Source of the DNA: Bin87 sp965208015
Lineage (GTDB): Bacteria; Chloroflexota; Dehalococcoidia; Lucifugimonadales; UBA3495
Length of the DNA: 64,000 nucleotides
Direction of reading: 5' to 3'
Assembly (NCBI GenBank): GCA_965208015.1
Contig: CBDBNT010000004.1
Coordinates: forward strand, 372,001-436,000
The first letter of the stretch is position 1, and each line of letters opens with the position of its first letter. Under the pieces are notes generated by a model, which saw only the letters and a list, made by a program, of their open reading frames with translations, had not been told where the DNA came from and ran no database searches. Positions 33,392 through 41,852 of the stretch are shown piece after piece. Position numbers and translations under genes: made by a program.

Positions 33392-33417
33392 GACCATCCC
33401 TAATCCAGGAGCAGACC

Positions 33418-33957
33418 TTGCCAACCCAGGAAAAAATTGATCGCGTAGCCGAGCTGAAGGACAAGCTGGAGCGCAGTTCCATCATCATCTCCACTGGCTA
33501 TTCCGGCATGAACGCCAACCAGATGGTGGACCTCCGGCGCAGGATGCGTAACGGCGGGGTTGAGTTCGTCGTGGTGAAGAACAGCCTGATCAGCCGCGCC
33601 GCCGACGCCGCGGAGATTCCCCAGCTCAAAGACGTCATAACGGGTCAGACCGCCATCGCGCTGGGCTACGATGATGCCGCCGCCATCGCCAAGGCAGTCG
33701 ACCAGGCCGCTCGGGCCAGCGCCGGCGCTCTTGCCGTTCACGGCGCGGTGGTCGAACAGGGAGACGCCATGCAGCCGGAGGATGTTTCGCGGCTAGCGGC
33801 TCTTCCTCCGCGGCCTGTCCTCGTCGCCCAGCTGCTGGGCACCATGCAGTCGCCGCTCTACGGCCTGGCCAGCGTGCTCAGCGCCACCATCAGCAGCCTG
33901 GCCTACGTTCTGCAAGCCAGGATTGAACAACTGCAGCCGGCCGAGGCTGCGGAATAG
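33418..33957 (+). CDS. rplJ: 50S ribosomal protein L10
   Basis: A TTG start with GGAG seven bases upstream yields a 179-residue L10, the base of the L12 stalk. Blocks include KIDRVAELKDKLERSSIIISTGYSGMNANQMVDLRR and MRNGGVEFVVVKNSLISRAA, and a C-terminal L12-binding helix (LYGLASVLSATISSLAYVLQARIEQL). A rare start codon together with the attenuator leader suggests expression is kept balanced with rplL. Confidence 0.97.
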   Translation: MPTQEKIDRVAELKDKLERSSIIISTGYSGMNANQMVDLRRRMRNGGVEFVVVKNSLISRAADAAEIPQLKDVITGQTAIALGYDDAAAIAKAVDQAARASAGALAVHGAVVEQGDAMQPEDVSRLAALPPRPVLVAQLLGTMQSPLYGLASVLSATISSLAYVLQARIEQLQPAEAAE

Positions 33958-34007
33958 CGACAGTCACCCCACGTCAAATCGCAAACAACCATCAGGAGGC
34001 AACAATC

Positions 34008-34400
34008 ATGGCAGTGAACCAGGAAGTTCTCGATGCGATCAAGGGCATGAGCGTGATGGACCTGGCCGATCTGGTCAAGGCCATCGAGGAAGAGTTCGGC
34101 GTTTCTGCGGCCGCTCCCGTTGCGGTTGCCGCCGCCCCGGCCGCCGGCGTGGTGACCGACGATGCTCCGTCCGCCGCTGCTGACGAGCAGACCGAGTTCA
34201 CAATCACCCTGGCCGACTTCGGCGCCAACAAGATCAACGTCATCAAGGCCGTGCGCGAGGTGACCGATCTCGGTCTGCGCGAGGCCAAGGAATTGGTGGA
34301 ATCGGCTCCGGCTCGCGTCCGCGAGGGCGTGAACAAGGAAGACGCCGACAGCATCAAATCCAAGTTGGAAGAGGCTGGCGCCACGGTCCAAGTGGCCTAG
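34008..34400 (+). CDS. rplL: 50S ribosomal protein L7/L12
   Basis: The 130-residue stalk protein recruits translational GTPases. The N-terminal dimerisation domain, Ala-rich hinge and C-terminal domain (EFTITLADFGANKINVIKAVREVTDLGLREAKELVESAP) are all present. It has AGGAGG before the ATG. rpoB, which usually follows, is absent; a terminator and an unrelated SDR gene come next. Confidence 0.98.
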   Translation: MAVNQEVLDAIKGMSVMDLADLVKAIEEEFGVSAAAPVAVAAAPAAGVVTDDAPSAAADEQTEFTITLADFGANKINVIKAVREVTDLGLREAKELVESAPARVREGVNKEDADSIKSKLEEAGATVQVA

Positions 34401-34431
34401 CGCCGCGCGAAACGACGCTGTTCACCAATGC

Positions 34432-34460
34432 CAGGGGGCGGGTCTTGCACCTGCCCCCTG
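34432..34460 (+). terminator. Terminator after rplL
   Basis: CAGGGGGC pairs with GCCCCCTG across 13 bases and is followed by TAGTTTG. It closes the rplJL unit. Confidence 0.65.
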
Positions 34461-34511
34461 TAGTTTGCCTGGTGTACAATGCCGCTAGTTTGACCGGGAG
34501 GACCTCCCAAC

Positions 34512-35315
34512 ATGGATTTGCAACTTGACGGCAAAACCGCCATCGTTACCGGCGGCAGTCGCGGAATCGGCAAGGCGGTGGCACGGGTGCTCTCCGCCGA
34601 CGGGTGCAGCGTAGTCATTACCGGCCGTTACGCGGACACTCTGTCGGAGTCGGCCGAGGATATCGCCGGCGACACCGGCGGACAGGTCATCCCCATCGTT
34701 TCCGACATGACGAGTACCGAGCAGGTGAACGCCATGGTCGCCCAGGCCGCCGAGGCGCTGGGCGGTCGCATTGACATCCTGGTGAACAACGCCGCCGCGC
34801 CCGGCGGTCTCGCCCGCGGCTCGCTGGCCGAAATCCGCGACGAGGACGTGATGCTGGACCTGGATACCAAGGTCATGGGCTACCTGCGCTGCGCCCGGGC
34901 CGTGGCCCCGTACATGCAGCAGCAGGGCTGGGGCCGCATCGTCAACGTAGGTGGACTGTCCGCGCGCCGGGCCGAGGGCAACCTCAGCGCCGGCGTCCGC
35001 AACTCCGGCCTGTCCAACCTGACCAAGTACCTGGCCGAGGAGCTGGGCGGCGATGGCGTCTGCGTCAACCTCGTGCATCCCGGCACCACGCGCACCGAGC
35101 GCAGCGGCCCCATGTACGCCGAGCAGGCTGAGCGCGAGGGCACGACGGTCGAAGAAATCGAGCGTCGCGCCGCCTCCCGCAACTCCACCCGCCGCATCGT
35201 CGATGCCGAAGAGCTGGCGTGGGTGGTGGCCTTCTTCGCGTCCCCCCGAAGCATCGCCATCAGCGGCGAGACCATCGCGGCCGGCGGCGGGTCCGGCACC
35301 AACGTCTACCACTGA
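34512..35315 (+). CDS. SDR-family protein lacking the catalytic Tyr and Lys
   Basis: The 267-residue short-chain dehydrogenase fold has the NADP-binding TGGSRGIGKAVARVL near residue 15 and the NNAAAPGG motif. In place of the usual Y-x3-K before the LTKxLAxEL helix the sequence reads SAGVRNSGLSNLTKYLAEEL, so Ala and Asn occupy the catalytic Tyr and Lys positions. The C-terminus (VVAFFASPRSIAISGETIAAGGG) is normal. It may be a variant SDR with other catalytic residues or a non-reductive lyase or binding protein. GGGAGG lies upstream of the ATG. Confidence 0.85.
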   Translation: MDLQLDGKTAIVTGGSRGIGKAVARVLSADGCSVVITGRYADTLSESAEDIAGDTGGQVIPIVSDMTSTEQVNAMVAQAAEALGGRIDILVNNAAAPGGLARGSLAEIRDEDVMLDLDTKVMGYLRCARAVAPYMQQQGWGRIVNVGGLSARRAEGNLSAGVRNSGLSNLTKYLAEELGGDGVCVNLVHPGTTRTERSGPMYAEQAEREGTTVEEIERRAASRNSTRRIVDAEELAWVVAFFASPRSIAISGETIAAGGGSGTNVYH

Positions 35316-35367
35316 CAATTTCCATTCGTCATTTCAGACTCCCGCCCGTCATTCCAGACTTACAACC

Positions 35368-35393
35368 GTCATTCCCGCGAAAGCGGGAATCCA
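35368..35393. repeat. Palindromic repeat between SDR and EthD-like genes
   Basis: CGTCATTCCCGCGAAAGCGG followed by GAATCC matches the unit at 32324. Two decayed partial copies (CGTCATTTCAGAC and CGTCATTCCAGAC) precede it from about 35328, suggesting repeated insertion at the site. Confidence 0.75.
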
Positions 35394-35415
35394 CGTCCCT
35401 TCAGGAGCATTCCCG

Positions 35416-35730
35416 ATGATTAAAGTCACCGTCTTCTACGAGAACGAAGAGGGCAAGTCCTTCGATTTCGACTACTACTGCAACACCCACATGCCCCTGG
35501 TGCAGGAGCGCCTGACCACCTTCGGGATGCGCTACTACAACGTAGAGCGCGGCATCTCCGACACCGACCCCAACGCGCCGCCGATGTATACCGCTGTGGG
35601 TTACCTCTTCTTCAATGACGTGGACGGGGTGCACGAAGGCTTCAAGACCCACGGCCGTGAGCTGGTCGGCGACGTGGCCAACTTCACCGACATCGCGCCC
35701 AAGTTCCTCATCAGCGAGCTGATTGCCTGA
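35416..35730 (+). CDS. EthD-family protein
   Basis: The 104-residue ferredoxin-like fold protein matches the EthD family: MIKVTVFYENEEGKSFDFDYYCNTHMPLVQERL with the conserved YxxxHxP motif near residue 20. Family members assist or catalyse small-molecule transformations next to oxygenases. AGGAG lies eight bases before the ATG. The upstream SDR gene and a downstream terminator suggest a short two-gene unit. Confidence 0.85.
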   Translation: MIKVTVFYENEEGKSFDFDYYCNTHMPLVQERLTTFGMRYYNVERGISDTDPNAPPMYTAVGYLFFNDVDGVHEGFKTHGRELVGDVANFTDIAPKFLISELIA

Positions 35731-35754
35731 TCGGACGCCATCGTTGGTGACAAG

Positions 35755-35779
35755 GGGGCGGCCGGATGGTCGCCCCAAC
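35755..35779 (+). terminator. Terminator after the EthD-family gene
   Basis: GGGGCG pairs with CGCCCC and is followed by AACTTTTG. The stem is short. Confidence 0.5.
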
Positions 35780-35886
35780 TTTTGTGACAGATCGGAACCG
35801 GCAGCATTTGGTGACAGCAGGCCGTTGGCGGGGCCGTCTGCGCAATGCTAACCTACGCTCAACCCGTTTGCGGTCGACAGGTTGAT

Positions 35887-38796
35887 ATGCCCATCATAGA
35901 AAGTCAGCTCAACGGCCGCATCGCAACGCTGCTCGGCAACCTGGATCGCCGCTGGACGGTGCGGGGTGAAAATACCGGCGCGTTTGCCGGAACAACGGCC
36001 ACTCCCGACGTACTGATCACTCAGCAGGGGGCGCCGCCGCTGGTTATTGAGAACGAATACCTGCCGGCGTATACGGTAGAAAGCGAGGCCGCGGCGCGGT
36101 TGGGGGCAATACTGGATTACGACGTGATCAGCGCGTCGGGAGAGGTCAATTCAGTAATAGCACTCCGGTCGCCGACGGACTTGCGCGAATGCGATACTCT
36201 GAATCAAGTTGACGAACTAATACGCGGTGGCATCCGGCTGGAGTACGCTCTCCTGGCCGGAGCCGACAGTGGGAACTACGAACGGTTCCCGGAAGCGGGC
36301 TTCATCCCAGGCAATTTGCGGGATTTGGCAGCGTTTGTTGACCAGGCGGCGGTGCCGGCCGGGGCGGTGGAACAGGCAGTGAACGATCTGCAGGCCGGCG
36401 TGCGGGTGGTGGCCGGCGTATTGATGGAAGCGGTAGCGCTGACGCAAGGCACAGACGAGTCAATCGCGGAAACACTTAAGCAGGATTTTGACGAACAGAC
36501 GGCGCGCATCGCCGCCACCATAATGATCAACGCGGTGGTGTTTCACCAGAACCTCGCAGGACAGCACGGGATACGAAGCCTTGCCCAGATACTGGGTACG
36601 CGAGACGGCACGCAACTGACGATGGTCCAAGAGTGGGACAAGATACTGGACGTAAATTACTGGTCAATTTTCCACGTAGCCCGTGAACTGTTGATCAACA
36701 TCAACCCACCGTTTTACGCGGGGGATATGGTGAAGATAATGGTTGACGTCGCCAACAGGCTGCGGGAGGTGGCTCAGTCCCACGATCTGGCGGGCACGGT
36801 GTTTCAAAAGCTCATCGCCGACCGCAAGTTTCTGGCAACCTACTACACGCGACCCGAAACCGCAGCACTGTTGGCGAATCTTGCAATCGCTGACCACGAA
36901 CGCTGGTCTGACCCCGATCAAACGCAGGATTTTCGCGTTGCCGACTATGCCTGCGGCACCGGCACGCTGCTGCACGCCGCTTACCGTCGCATCAACCGGC
37001 TGCACCGTTTAGCCGGTGGCAACCCGGAACATTTGCACGGCTATATGATGGGAAATTCCCTCACCGGCTGCGACGTTCTGCCATCGGCAGCGCATCTGAC
37101 CGCGTCGATGCTTTCATCGTCCCATCCGGGGCGGGTCTACGACAACACGCGCACGATAGTCACCGAATACGGCGAAACTGATGGCGGCGGTATTTCAGTG
37201 GGTTCTCTGGACCTGCTGAACGGACGAACAGCCATCAGGGCTTTGCTTTCGGTGACCAGCGGCTCAGTGGTTACCGGCGCCGGAGAGGTTCCCGCGCAGA
37301 TTAATGTTGACATGCCCGTGGCCAACCAGGACCTGGTGATCATGAATCCGCCATTCACCAGGGCGGGTTCTGATTGGGAGGGAGACCAAAGAACAGCGGA
37401 TTCGGTAAAACCGTTCCGGGGACTGAATAACGACCCTGAAACCCAGAGCAAGATGTCAGCCACAGCGCGACGCTACTCCCAAGGAACCTGCGCCCACGGC
37501 TACGCTGGCTTGGCGTCATATTTTTTGGCTTTGGCCGACAAGATGGTAAGCCATGATGGGACAATCGCGCTGGTGCTGCCGCTCACCGCGATGCAGGGCA
37601 CCAGTTGGGCCAAAGCGCGTGAACTGATAACTCGGAGTTACGGTGACGCAACAGTCATTACTATCGCCGCCGGGGGAGACGATGAGCGCTCCTTCTCTGC
37701 CGACACTGGCATGGCAGAGGCTTTGGTGATATGCCGCAAATCGCCGAAAGCGCTGCGCGGGCGTGGACGATTTATCTCCCTGCGCCAGCGGCCACGCAGT
37801 GAAATGGAAGCCAGCGAAATCGCGAGGGCGATAATCCAGCTCATTGCCGATACCGAGCTCAGGAGATTAGAGGACGGTCCTTACGGTGGCAATCCTTTAG
37901 TTATTGGAAGGTCGGAGCTAGGCGAGGTCCTTGACGCCCCCCTTGGTGATGGGCCGTGGTCGGTAGCGGGAGTTGCCGATTACACCGTCGCTCAGGCCGC
38001 TTATCAATTGAGTCGGGGAGAAGTTCGGTTGGCGTCGATGCCGATGCAGGACCCTCCGACCATCGCTGTAAGCACGGTTGGGCAAGTCTGCCAGGTTGGA
38101 TTGCACGACGCTAACATAGTGGGGCGCGGCGGGCAAGCCGCTTTCACCCGGAGCCAGCACTTCATGGCCTCCACCTATCCTATGCTGTGGGGCCATGACG
38201 CCAGCCGTGAGCGCAACTTGATAGTGTCTCCTGACAGTCAGGGGCGCGTGCAAATCGGGAAAGAAGAACGCGCTGAGGTTATCTGGGAGACCCGCAGCCA
38301 CGCCCATCACAATCGCGATTTCCGATTCAACTCCCAGCCGTTAGCCGTAGCATTTACCGAACGGCAAACTATCGGCGGTCGGGCTTGGCCCAATGTGCGA
38401 TTTGCAAATCGCATACAGGAAATCGCCTATACCTTGTGGGGTAACACCACTTTGGGACTGCTTTGCTACTGGTGGCATTCCAGCCGGCAGCAGTCCGGGC
38501 GCGGCAGTATGCCCATCTCGGCCATTCGTACCATGCCCACACTGGACGCAACACAACTTACCCCGGAGCGGTTGACGATAGCCGAGGCCATTTTTGAGGA
38601 TATGCGCGACGCTACGTTTCTACCGGCGAACGAAGCCTACCGGGATGACAGCCGCAAGGAACTGGACCGCCGCGTGCTGACGGAGATGCTGGACCTGTCG
38701 CAAAGCCTCCTGGAACCGCTGGATCTGCTGCGCCTGAAATGGTGCTCGGAGCCAAGCGTTCACGGCGACAAGAATACCCGCCCACCGGGCAGTTAG
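35887..38796 (+). CDS. Large N6-adenine DNA methylase with N-terminal nuclease-like region
   Basis: The 969-residue protein has methylase motif I VADYACGTGTLLHAAYR near residue 355 and motif IV DLVIMNPPFTRAG near residue 480, so it should transfer methyl groups to adenine. The N-terminal region contains TPDVLITQQGAPPLVIENEYLPAYT, a D-x(n)-E-x-E pattern like variant PD-(D/E)XK nucleases. It could be a single-chain type IIG-like enzyme or a lone methylase of a phage-defence system. No specificity or helicase subunit gene is adjacent. ATG 35887 is preferred over 35845 because it has an AGG site and begins at the conserved region. Confidence 0.75.
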   Translation: MPIIESQLNGRIATLLGNLDRRWTVRGENTGAFAGTTATPDVLITQQGAPPLVIENEYLPAYTVESEAAARLGAILDYDVISASGEVNSVIALRSPTDLRECDTLNQVDELIRGGIRLEYALLAGADSGNYERFPEAGFIPGNLRDLAAFVDQAAVPAGAVEQAVNDLQAGVRVVAGVLMEAVALTQGTDESIAETLKQDFDEQTARIAATIMINAVVFHQNLAGQHGIRSLAQILGTRDGTQLTMVQEWDKILDVNYWSIFHVARELLININPPFYAGDMVKIMVDVANRLREVAQSHDLAGTVFQKLIADRKFLATYYTRPETAALLANLAIADHERWSDPDQTQDFRVADYACGTGTLLHAAYRRINRLHRLAGGNPEHLHGYMMGNSLTGCDVLPSAAHLTASMLSSSHPGRVYDNTRTIVTEYGETDGGGISVGSLDLLNGRTAIRALLSVTSGSVVTGAGEVPAQINVDMPVANQDLVIMNPPFTRAGSDWEGDQRTADSVKPFRGLNNDPETQSKMSATARRYSQGTCAHGYAGLASYFLALADKMVSHDGTIALVLPLTAMQGTSWAKARELITRSYGDATVITIAAGGDDERSFSADTGMAEALVICRKSPKALRGRGRFISLRQRPRSEMEASEIARAIIQLIADTELRRLEDGPYGGNPLVIGRSELGEVLDAPLGDGPWSVAGVADYTVAQAAYQLSRGEVRLASMPMQDPPTIAVSTVGQVCQVGLHDANIVGRGGQAAFTRSQHFMASTYPMLWGHDASRERNLIVSPDSQGRVQIGKEERAEVIWETRSHAHHNRDFRFNSQPLAVAFTERQTIGGRAWPNVRFANRIQEIAYTLWGNTTLGLLCYWWHSSRQQSGRGSMPISAIRTMPTLDATQLTPERLTIAEAIFEDMRDATFLPANEAYRDDSRKELDRRVLTEMLDLSQSLLEPLDLLRLKWCSEPSVHGDKNTRPPGS

Positions 38797-38834
38797 GCGA
38801 CTTCCCGGCACACATGGCAGAAAGGGGAATTGAC

Positions 38835-40499
38835 ATGAACCAAGCCGTCGACGCCCTCGCCGAGCGAGCCATTCGCAAGCACTGGGAATTCGTGCCCACC
38901 TCGGGCAGCCGCATCGGCCGCCACGAGTACGATGGGCGGCTACCTGACTTCTCTGGAGGCAGGATCGCACGCAGGGTTGAGGAACTGCACCGTTCCCTGG
39001 GGCAACTCTCCGCCCTTCCGGAGGACGACCCCGACGGCGTTGATGAGCAGGCTAGAATGGACCGTCTGTCCCGCAGCCTGCTGGAGATGTTCCTCCGCCG
39101 CGAGTTGTTCAACCTGGAAGAGATGCGGACCCTCCACAACAACCCGCAGCGACAGGTCGGCTACATTGGCGTCGGCAGCTATGTCCAGCGAGATTACGCG
39201 CCGCTGCCCGAAAGGCTGCGCTCCGCGACCGCCGTGCTCCGGCAGGTTCCGGACTTCCTGGTCACTTTGAACGGCCTTACCGAGAGCGAGTTGGGAGAAC
39301 CCGTGCGTGACATGGCGGTCGAGGCTTACCGGGGCATGGCCTCCTTCTACCGCACCGGGCTGGCCGCCGCGTCCTCAGAGTGCGCCACCATTGCCTCAGA
39401 CGTGGCTGCCGAGTTCGACGCGGCGCGAGAGACTGCTGCCATCGCCGTCACCGAATTCGCCCAGCGCCTCCAAGCCCGCCAGACCCGACCCGAGTTCGCC
39501 ATCGGCCGCGACCTGTACAGGCGGATGCTGCAGGTCGGCGAAGGAGTCGACACTCCCATCCTGGATGTGCTGTCCATCGGGCAGGCCAACTTGGAGCAGA
39601 ACCTGCGTCGACTTGATGAAGCGGCGGCGCTAGTAGCCCCCGGCAAGTCGGTTCGGGAAGCCGTCGCCCAGGTTGCCGCCAACCATCCTGCCGCCGAAGC
39701 CCTGATACCAGAAACGCGAGACATGCTGGAGGACATCCGGCAAGCCCTCATTGACCATGACATCATCACCGTGCCCTCGGAGGAACGTTGCCAGGTCACC
39801 GAGACGCCGTCCTACATGCGCTACGCCTTCGCCGCGATGGATTCGCCCGGTGGGCTGGAGGAGGTGGCCACCGAAGCCTTCTACTACGTCACCCCGGTGG
39901 AACCCGACTGGTCGCCTCGCCAGCAGGAGGAGTGGCTCACCAACTTCAACTACGACACCCTGAAGGTCATCAGCGTCCACGAGGTTTACCCGGGTCACTT
40001 CGTCCACAACCTGCACAATCGCCACGGCGGCGGCCTGCCGTTGATCAACCGCGTCGCCACGTCCTACGCCTTCACCGAAGGCTGGGCGCACTACACCGAG
40101 GAAATGATGCTGGAGACCGAGTACGGACGAGACAACCCCGCGCTGTGGCTCACCCAGCTCCTCGAAGCACTGGTTCGCAACTGCCGCTATCTCTGCTCCC
40201 TGGGTATGCACACCCAAGGCATGACCGTTGACGAGGCGACCCGGTTCTTCCAGGCCCATGCCTACATGGAGGAGCATCCCGCCCGCCGTGAGGCCCTGCG
40301 CGGCACATTCGACCCCGGCTACCTGAACTACACCCTGGGCAAGCTGATGCTGCTCAAACTGCGGCAGGACTGGCGCCGGCAGGAAGGATCGGCCTACAGC
40401 CTGCGCCGCTTCCACGACGCGACGCTGTCGTGGGGTGCGCCCCCGGTGCCACTGTTGCGTCAGGCGATGCTCGACGAACCGGGGGACGCGATACTCTGA
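38835..40499 (+). CDS. DUF885 family putative metallopeptidase
   Basis: The 554-residue protein shows the DUF885 signature ISVHEVYPGHFVHNLH (an HExxPGH variant of the HExxH zinc site) and TEGWAHYTEEMMLE further on. The family is related to carboxypeptidase-like metalloenzymes and may be peptidase or esterase. The helical N-terminal half (residues 1-300) has no other mark. GGGGA lies six bases before ATG 38835. The gene follows the methylase closely but shares no evident function with it. Confidence 0.85.
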   Translation: MNQAVDALAERAIRKHWEFVPTSGSRIGRHEYDGRLPDFSGGRIARRVEELHRSLGQLSALPEDDPDGVDEQARMDRLSRSLLEMFLRRELFNLEEMRTLHNNPQRQVGYIGVGSYVQRDYAPLPERLRSATAVLRQVPDFLVTLNGLTESELGEPVRDMAVEAYRGMASFYRTGLAAASSECATIASDVAAEFDAARETAAIAVTEFAQRLQARQTRPEFAIGRDLYRRMLQVGEGVDTPILDVLSIGQANLEQNLRRLDEAAALVAPGKSVREAVAQVAANHPAAEALIPETRDMLEDIRQALIDHDIITVPSEERCQVTETPSYMRYAFAAMDSPGGLEEVATEAFYYVTPVEPDWSPRQQEEWLTNFNYDTLKVISVHEVYPGHFVHNLHNRHGGGLPLINRVATSYAFTEGWAHYTEEMMLETEYGRDNPALWLTQLLEALVRNCRYLCSLGMHTQGMTVDEATRFFQAHAYMEEHPARREALRGTFDPGYLNYTLGKLMLLKLRQDWRRQEGSAYSLRRFHDATLSWGAPPVPLLRQAMLDEPGDAIL

Positions 40500-40517
40500 A
40501 CACGCCCCTCTTTCCGC

Positions 40518-40542
40518 TCATCCTGAGCCTGTCGAAGGATGA
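40518..40542. repeat. Palindromic repeat TCATCCTGAGCCTGTCGAAGGATGA type
   Basis: Outer arms TCATCCT and AGGATGA flank GAGCCTGTCGA. The same motif is seen as a dispersed repeat in many bacterial genomes. It lies between two convergent genes and could act as a bidirectional terminator. Confidence 0.7.
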
Positions 40543-40548
40543 CCGCGG

Positions 40549-41070
40549 TTAAACTACCTGCGCGCCGAGGATTCTGCCGATGTGATCCAGCGCCCAACGG
40601 TGGGCGTCGGCGTCGAACGATGCCACGCAATCGGTGGGCACCTCCACGGCGTAGTCCCGATTTCGGGCGTCCGACGTGGTGTGCATCACGCAGATGTCGG
40701 TGCACACCCCGCAGACGATGATCTTGTCGGGGTTGACGGCGGACAGCCGCTCGGCTAAATCGGTGTTGAAGAACCCGCTGTAGCGGTTCTTGGGGATGAC
40801 GTTCCCATCGTCGACCCACTCGGCCAGTTCCGGAATCACCTCCGGTTCCTCAGTCCCGATCACACAGTGCACTGGGAACATCTGGAATTCCAGGTCGTCA
40901 GGCAGGTGGTGGTCGGAGACGAAGATGATAGACGAGCCGGCCGCAGTCTCGCGCGTCAGCAGATATCGCACGGGCTCGATGATCTCCCTGGCTTCATCGC
41001 CGCAATAGAGGTTGTGCCCCGGCTCCATGAAACCGCGCACCATGTCGACTACAAGCACTGCGTTGGGCAT
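40549..41070 (-). CDS. Isochorismatase/nicotinamidase-like cysteine hydrolase
   Basis: The 173-residue protein has the isochorismatase fold: the catalytic Asp in VLVVDMVRGF, the Lys in NVIPKNRYSGF, and the Cys in IIVCGVCTDICVMHT. A metal site like that of nicotinamidases is suggested by SDHHLP. A role in amide hydrolysis, for example nicotinamide to nicotinate, is plausible but not proven. GAGGAG precedes the ATG. Confidence 0.85.
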   Translation of the reverse strand: MPNAVLVVDMVRGFMEPGHNLYCGDEAREIIEPVRYLLTRETAAGSSIIFVSDHHLPDDLEFQMFPVHCVIGTEEPEVIPELAEWVDDGNVIPKNRYSGFFNTDLAERLSAVNPDKIIVCGVCTDICVMHTTSDARNRDYAVEVPTDCVASFDADAHRWALDHIGRILGAQVV

Positions 41071-41101
41071 GGCGTTCGTCTCCTCTTCGAATCTGGAAAT
41101 T

Positions 41102-41542
41102 TCAAAATGGATTGATGGCCACTATGCCGTGATAAGTCTGTCCGTTGTTCAAGTCCTCCGTAAATACCCTCGCACAACCGGCTCGTTCCGCTGCGGCGAT
41201 AATCAGGCCGTCCCAGTACGAGATTTGGTATCGCTGGCTTGTGTTCACCGCTCGCCGCACCAACTCCAAATCCAGCGCCACAACCGGCAGCACGCTTACC
41301 TGCTCGATCACCAACCGCGCCTCCGCGGGGGTCAATGGCGGCTGAACGCGGCGCGGCGATATTGATATCGTGAAGAATTCACCAAGAACCTGCGCCGAGA
41401 TGGTTCCAGTATTGTTTTCTATGGCCTCGGTCAGCAATACCCTGGCCTGTGCTTGCTTTTCCGCCTCATTGTCCGAGATGGCATAAACCAGGACGTTGGT
41501 GTCGAAGAAATCCCTAGCCGTCAAACTTGCCCAGCCTTTCAT
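41102..41542 (-). CDS. vapC: PIN-domain toxin, VapC type
   Basis: The PIN ribonuclease has acidic residues in FFDTNVLVYAI, the Glu of QVLGEFFTI, the Asp of SYWDGLIIAAA and TEDL. Such toxins cleave RNA and are neutralised by the adjacent antitoxin, whose gene overlaps this start. ATG 41542 gives 146 residues; a TTG at 41524 would begin LTARDFFDTN and is equally plausible. Both place the start inside the antitoxin gene. Confidence 0.88.
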   Translation of the reverse strand: MKGWASLTARDFFDTNVLVYAISDNEAEKQAQARVLLTEAIENNTGTISAQVLGEFFTISISPRRVQPPLTPAEARLVIEQVSVLPVVALDLELVRRAVNTSQRYQISYWDGLIIAAAERAGCARVFTEDLNNGQTYHGIVAINPF

Positions 41543-41765
41543 CATACAGATCATCCCGGCTCCAACCGCGGAGGTCGGTTTTCCGGCTCAATCGCTCAAA
41601 CGTCTCCATTAACCGGGCCGCCTGCGCTTTTCGCTCGGCAGAGTCGTCGTTCGCTATCCCAGTCAGGTACTCTTCCACCATTGCCTCCACCGTCAGATCC
41701 CGAGCGGCGGCAATCTTGCTGACCTTGGCCACAGTTTCCTCGTCAATGTCCAGAGTGAGCTTCAT
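41514..41765 (-). CDS. vapB: Antitoxin of the VapBC-type pair
   Basis: The 83-residue protein starts MKLTLDIDEETVAKVSKIAAARDLTVEAMVEEYL, a ribbon-helix-helix-like DNA-binding region. The C-terminal half (RKAQAARLMETFERLSRK, then DDLYDERL) should bind the toxin. It lies upstream of and overlaps the PIN toxin gene, the normal order, and probably autoregulates the pair. Confidence 0.85.
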   Translation of the reverse strand: MKLTLDIDEETVAKVSKIAAARDLTVEAMVEEYLTGIANDDSAERKAQAARLMETFERLSRKTDLRGWSRDDLYDERLGKFDG

Positions 41766-41852
41766 ATCGCTGTCTCCTGATAAAAGCGGTGGGCAAGGGA
41801 ACTCGCGCGCCCCTGCCCACCATTATATCGCCGCGTCGCCATGCGCTCGGCG

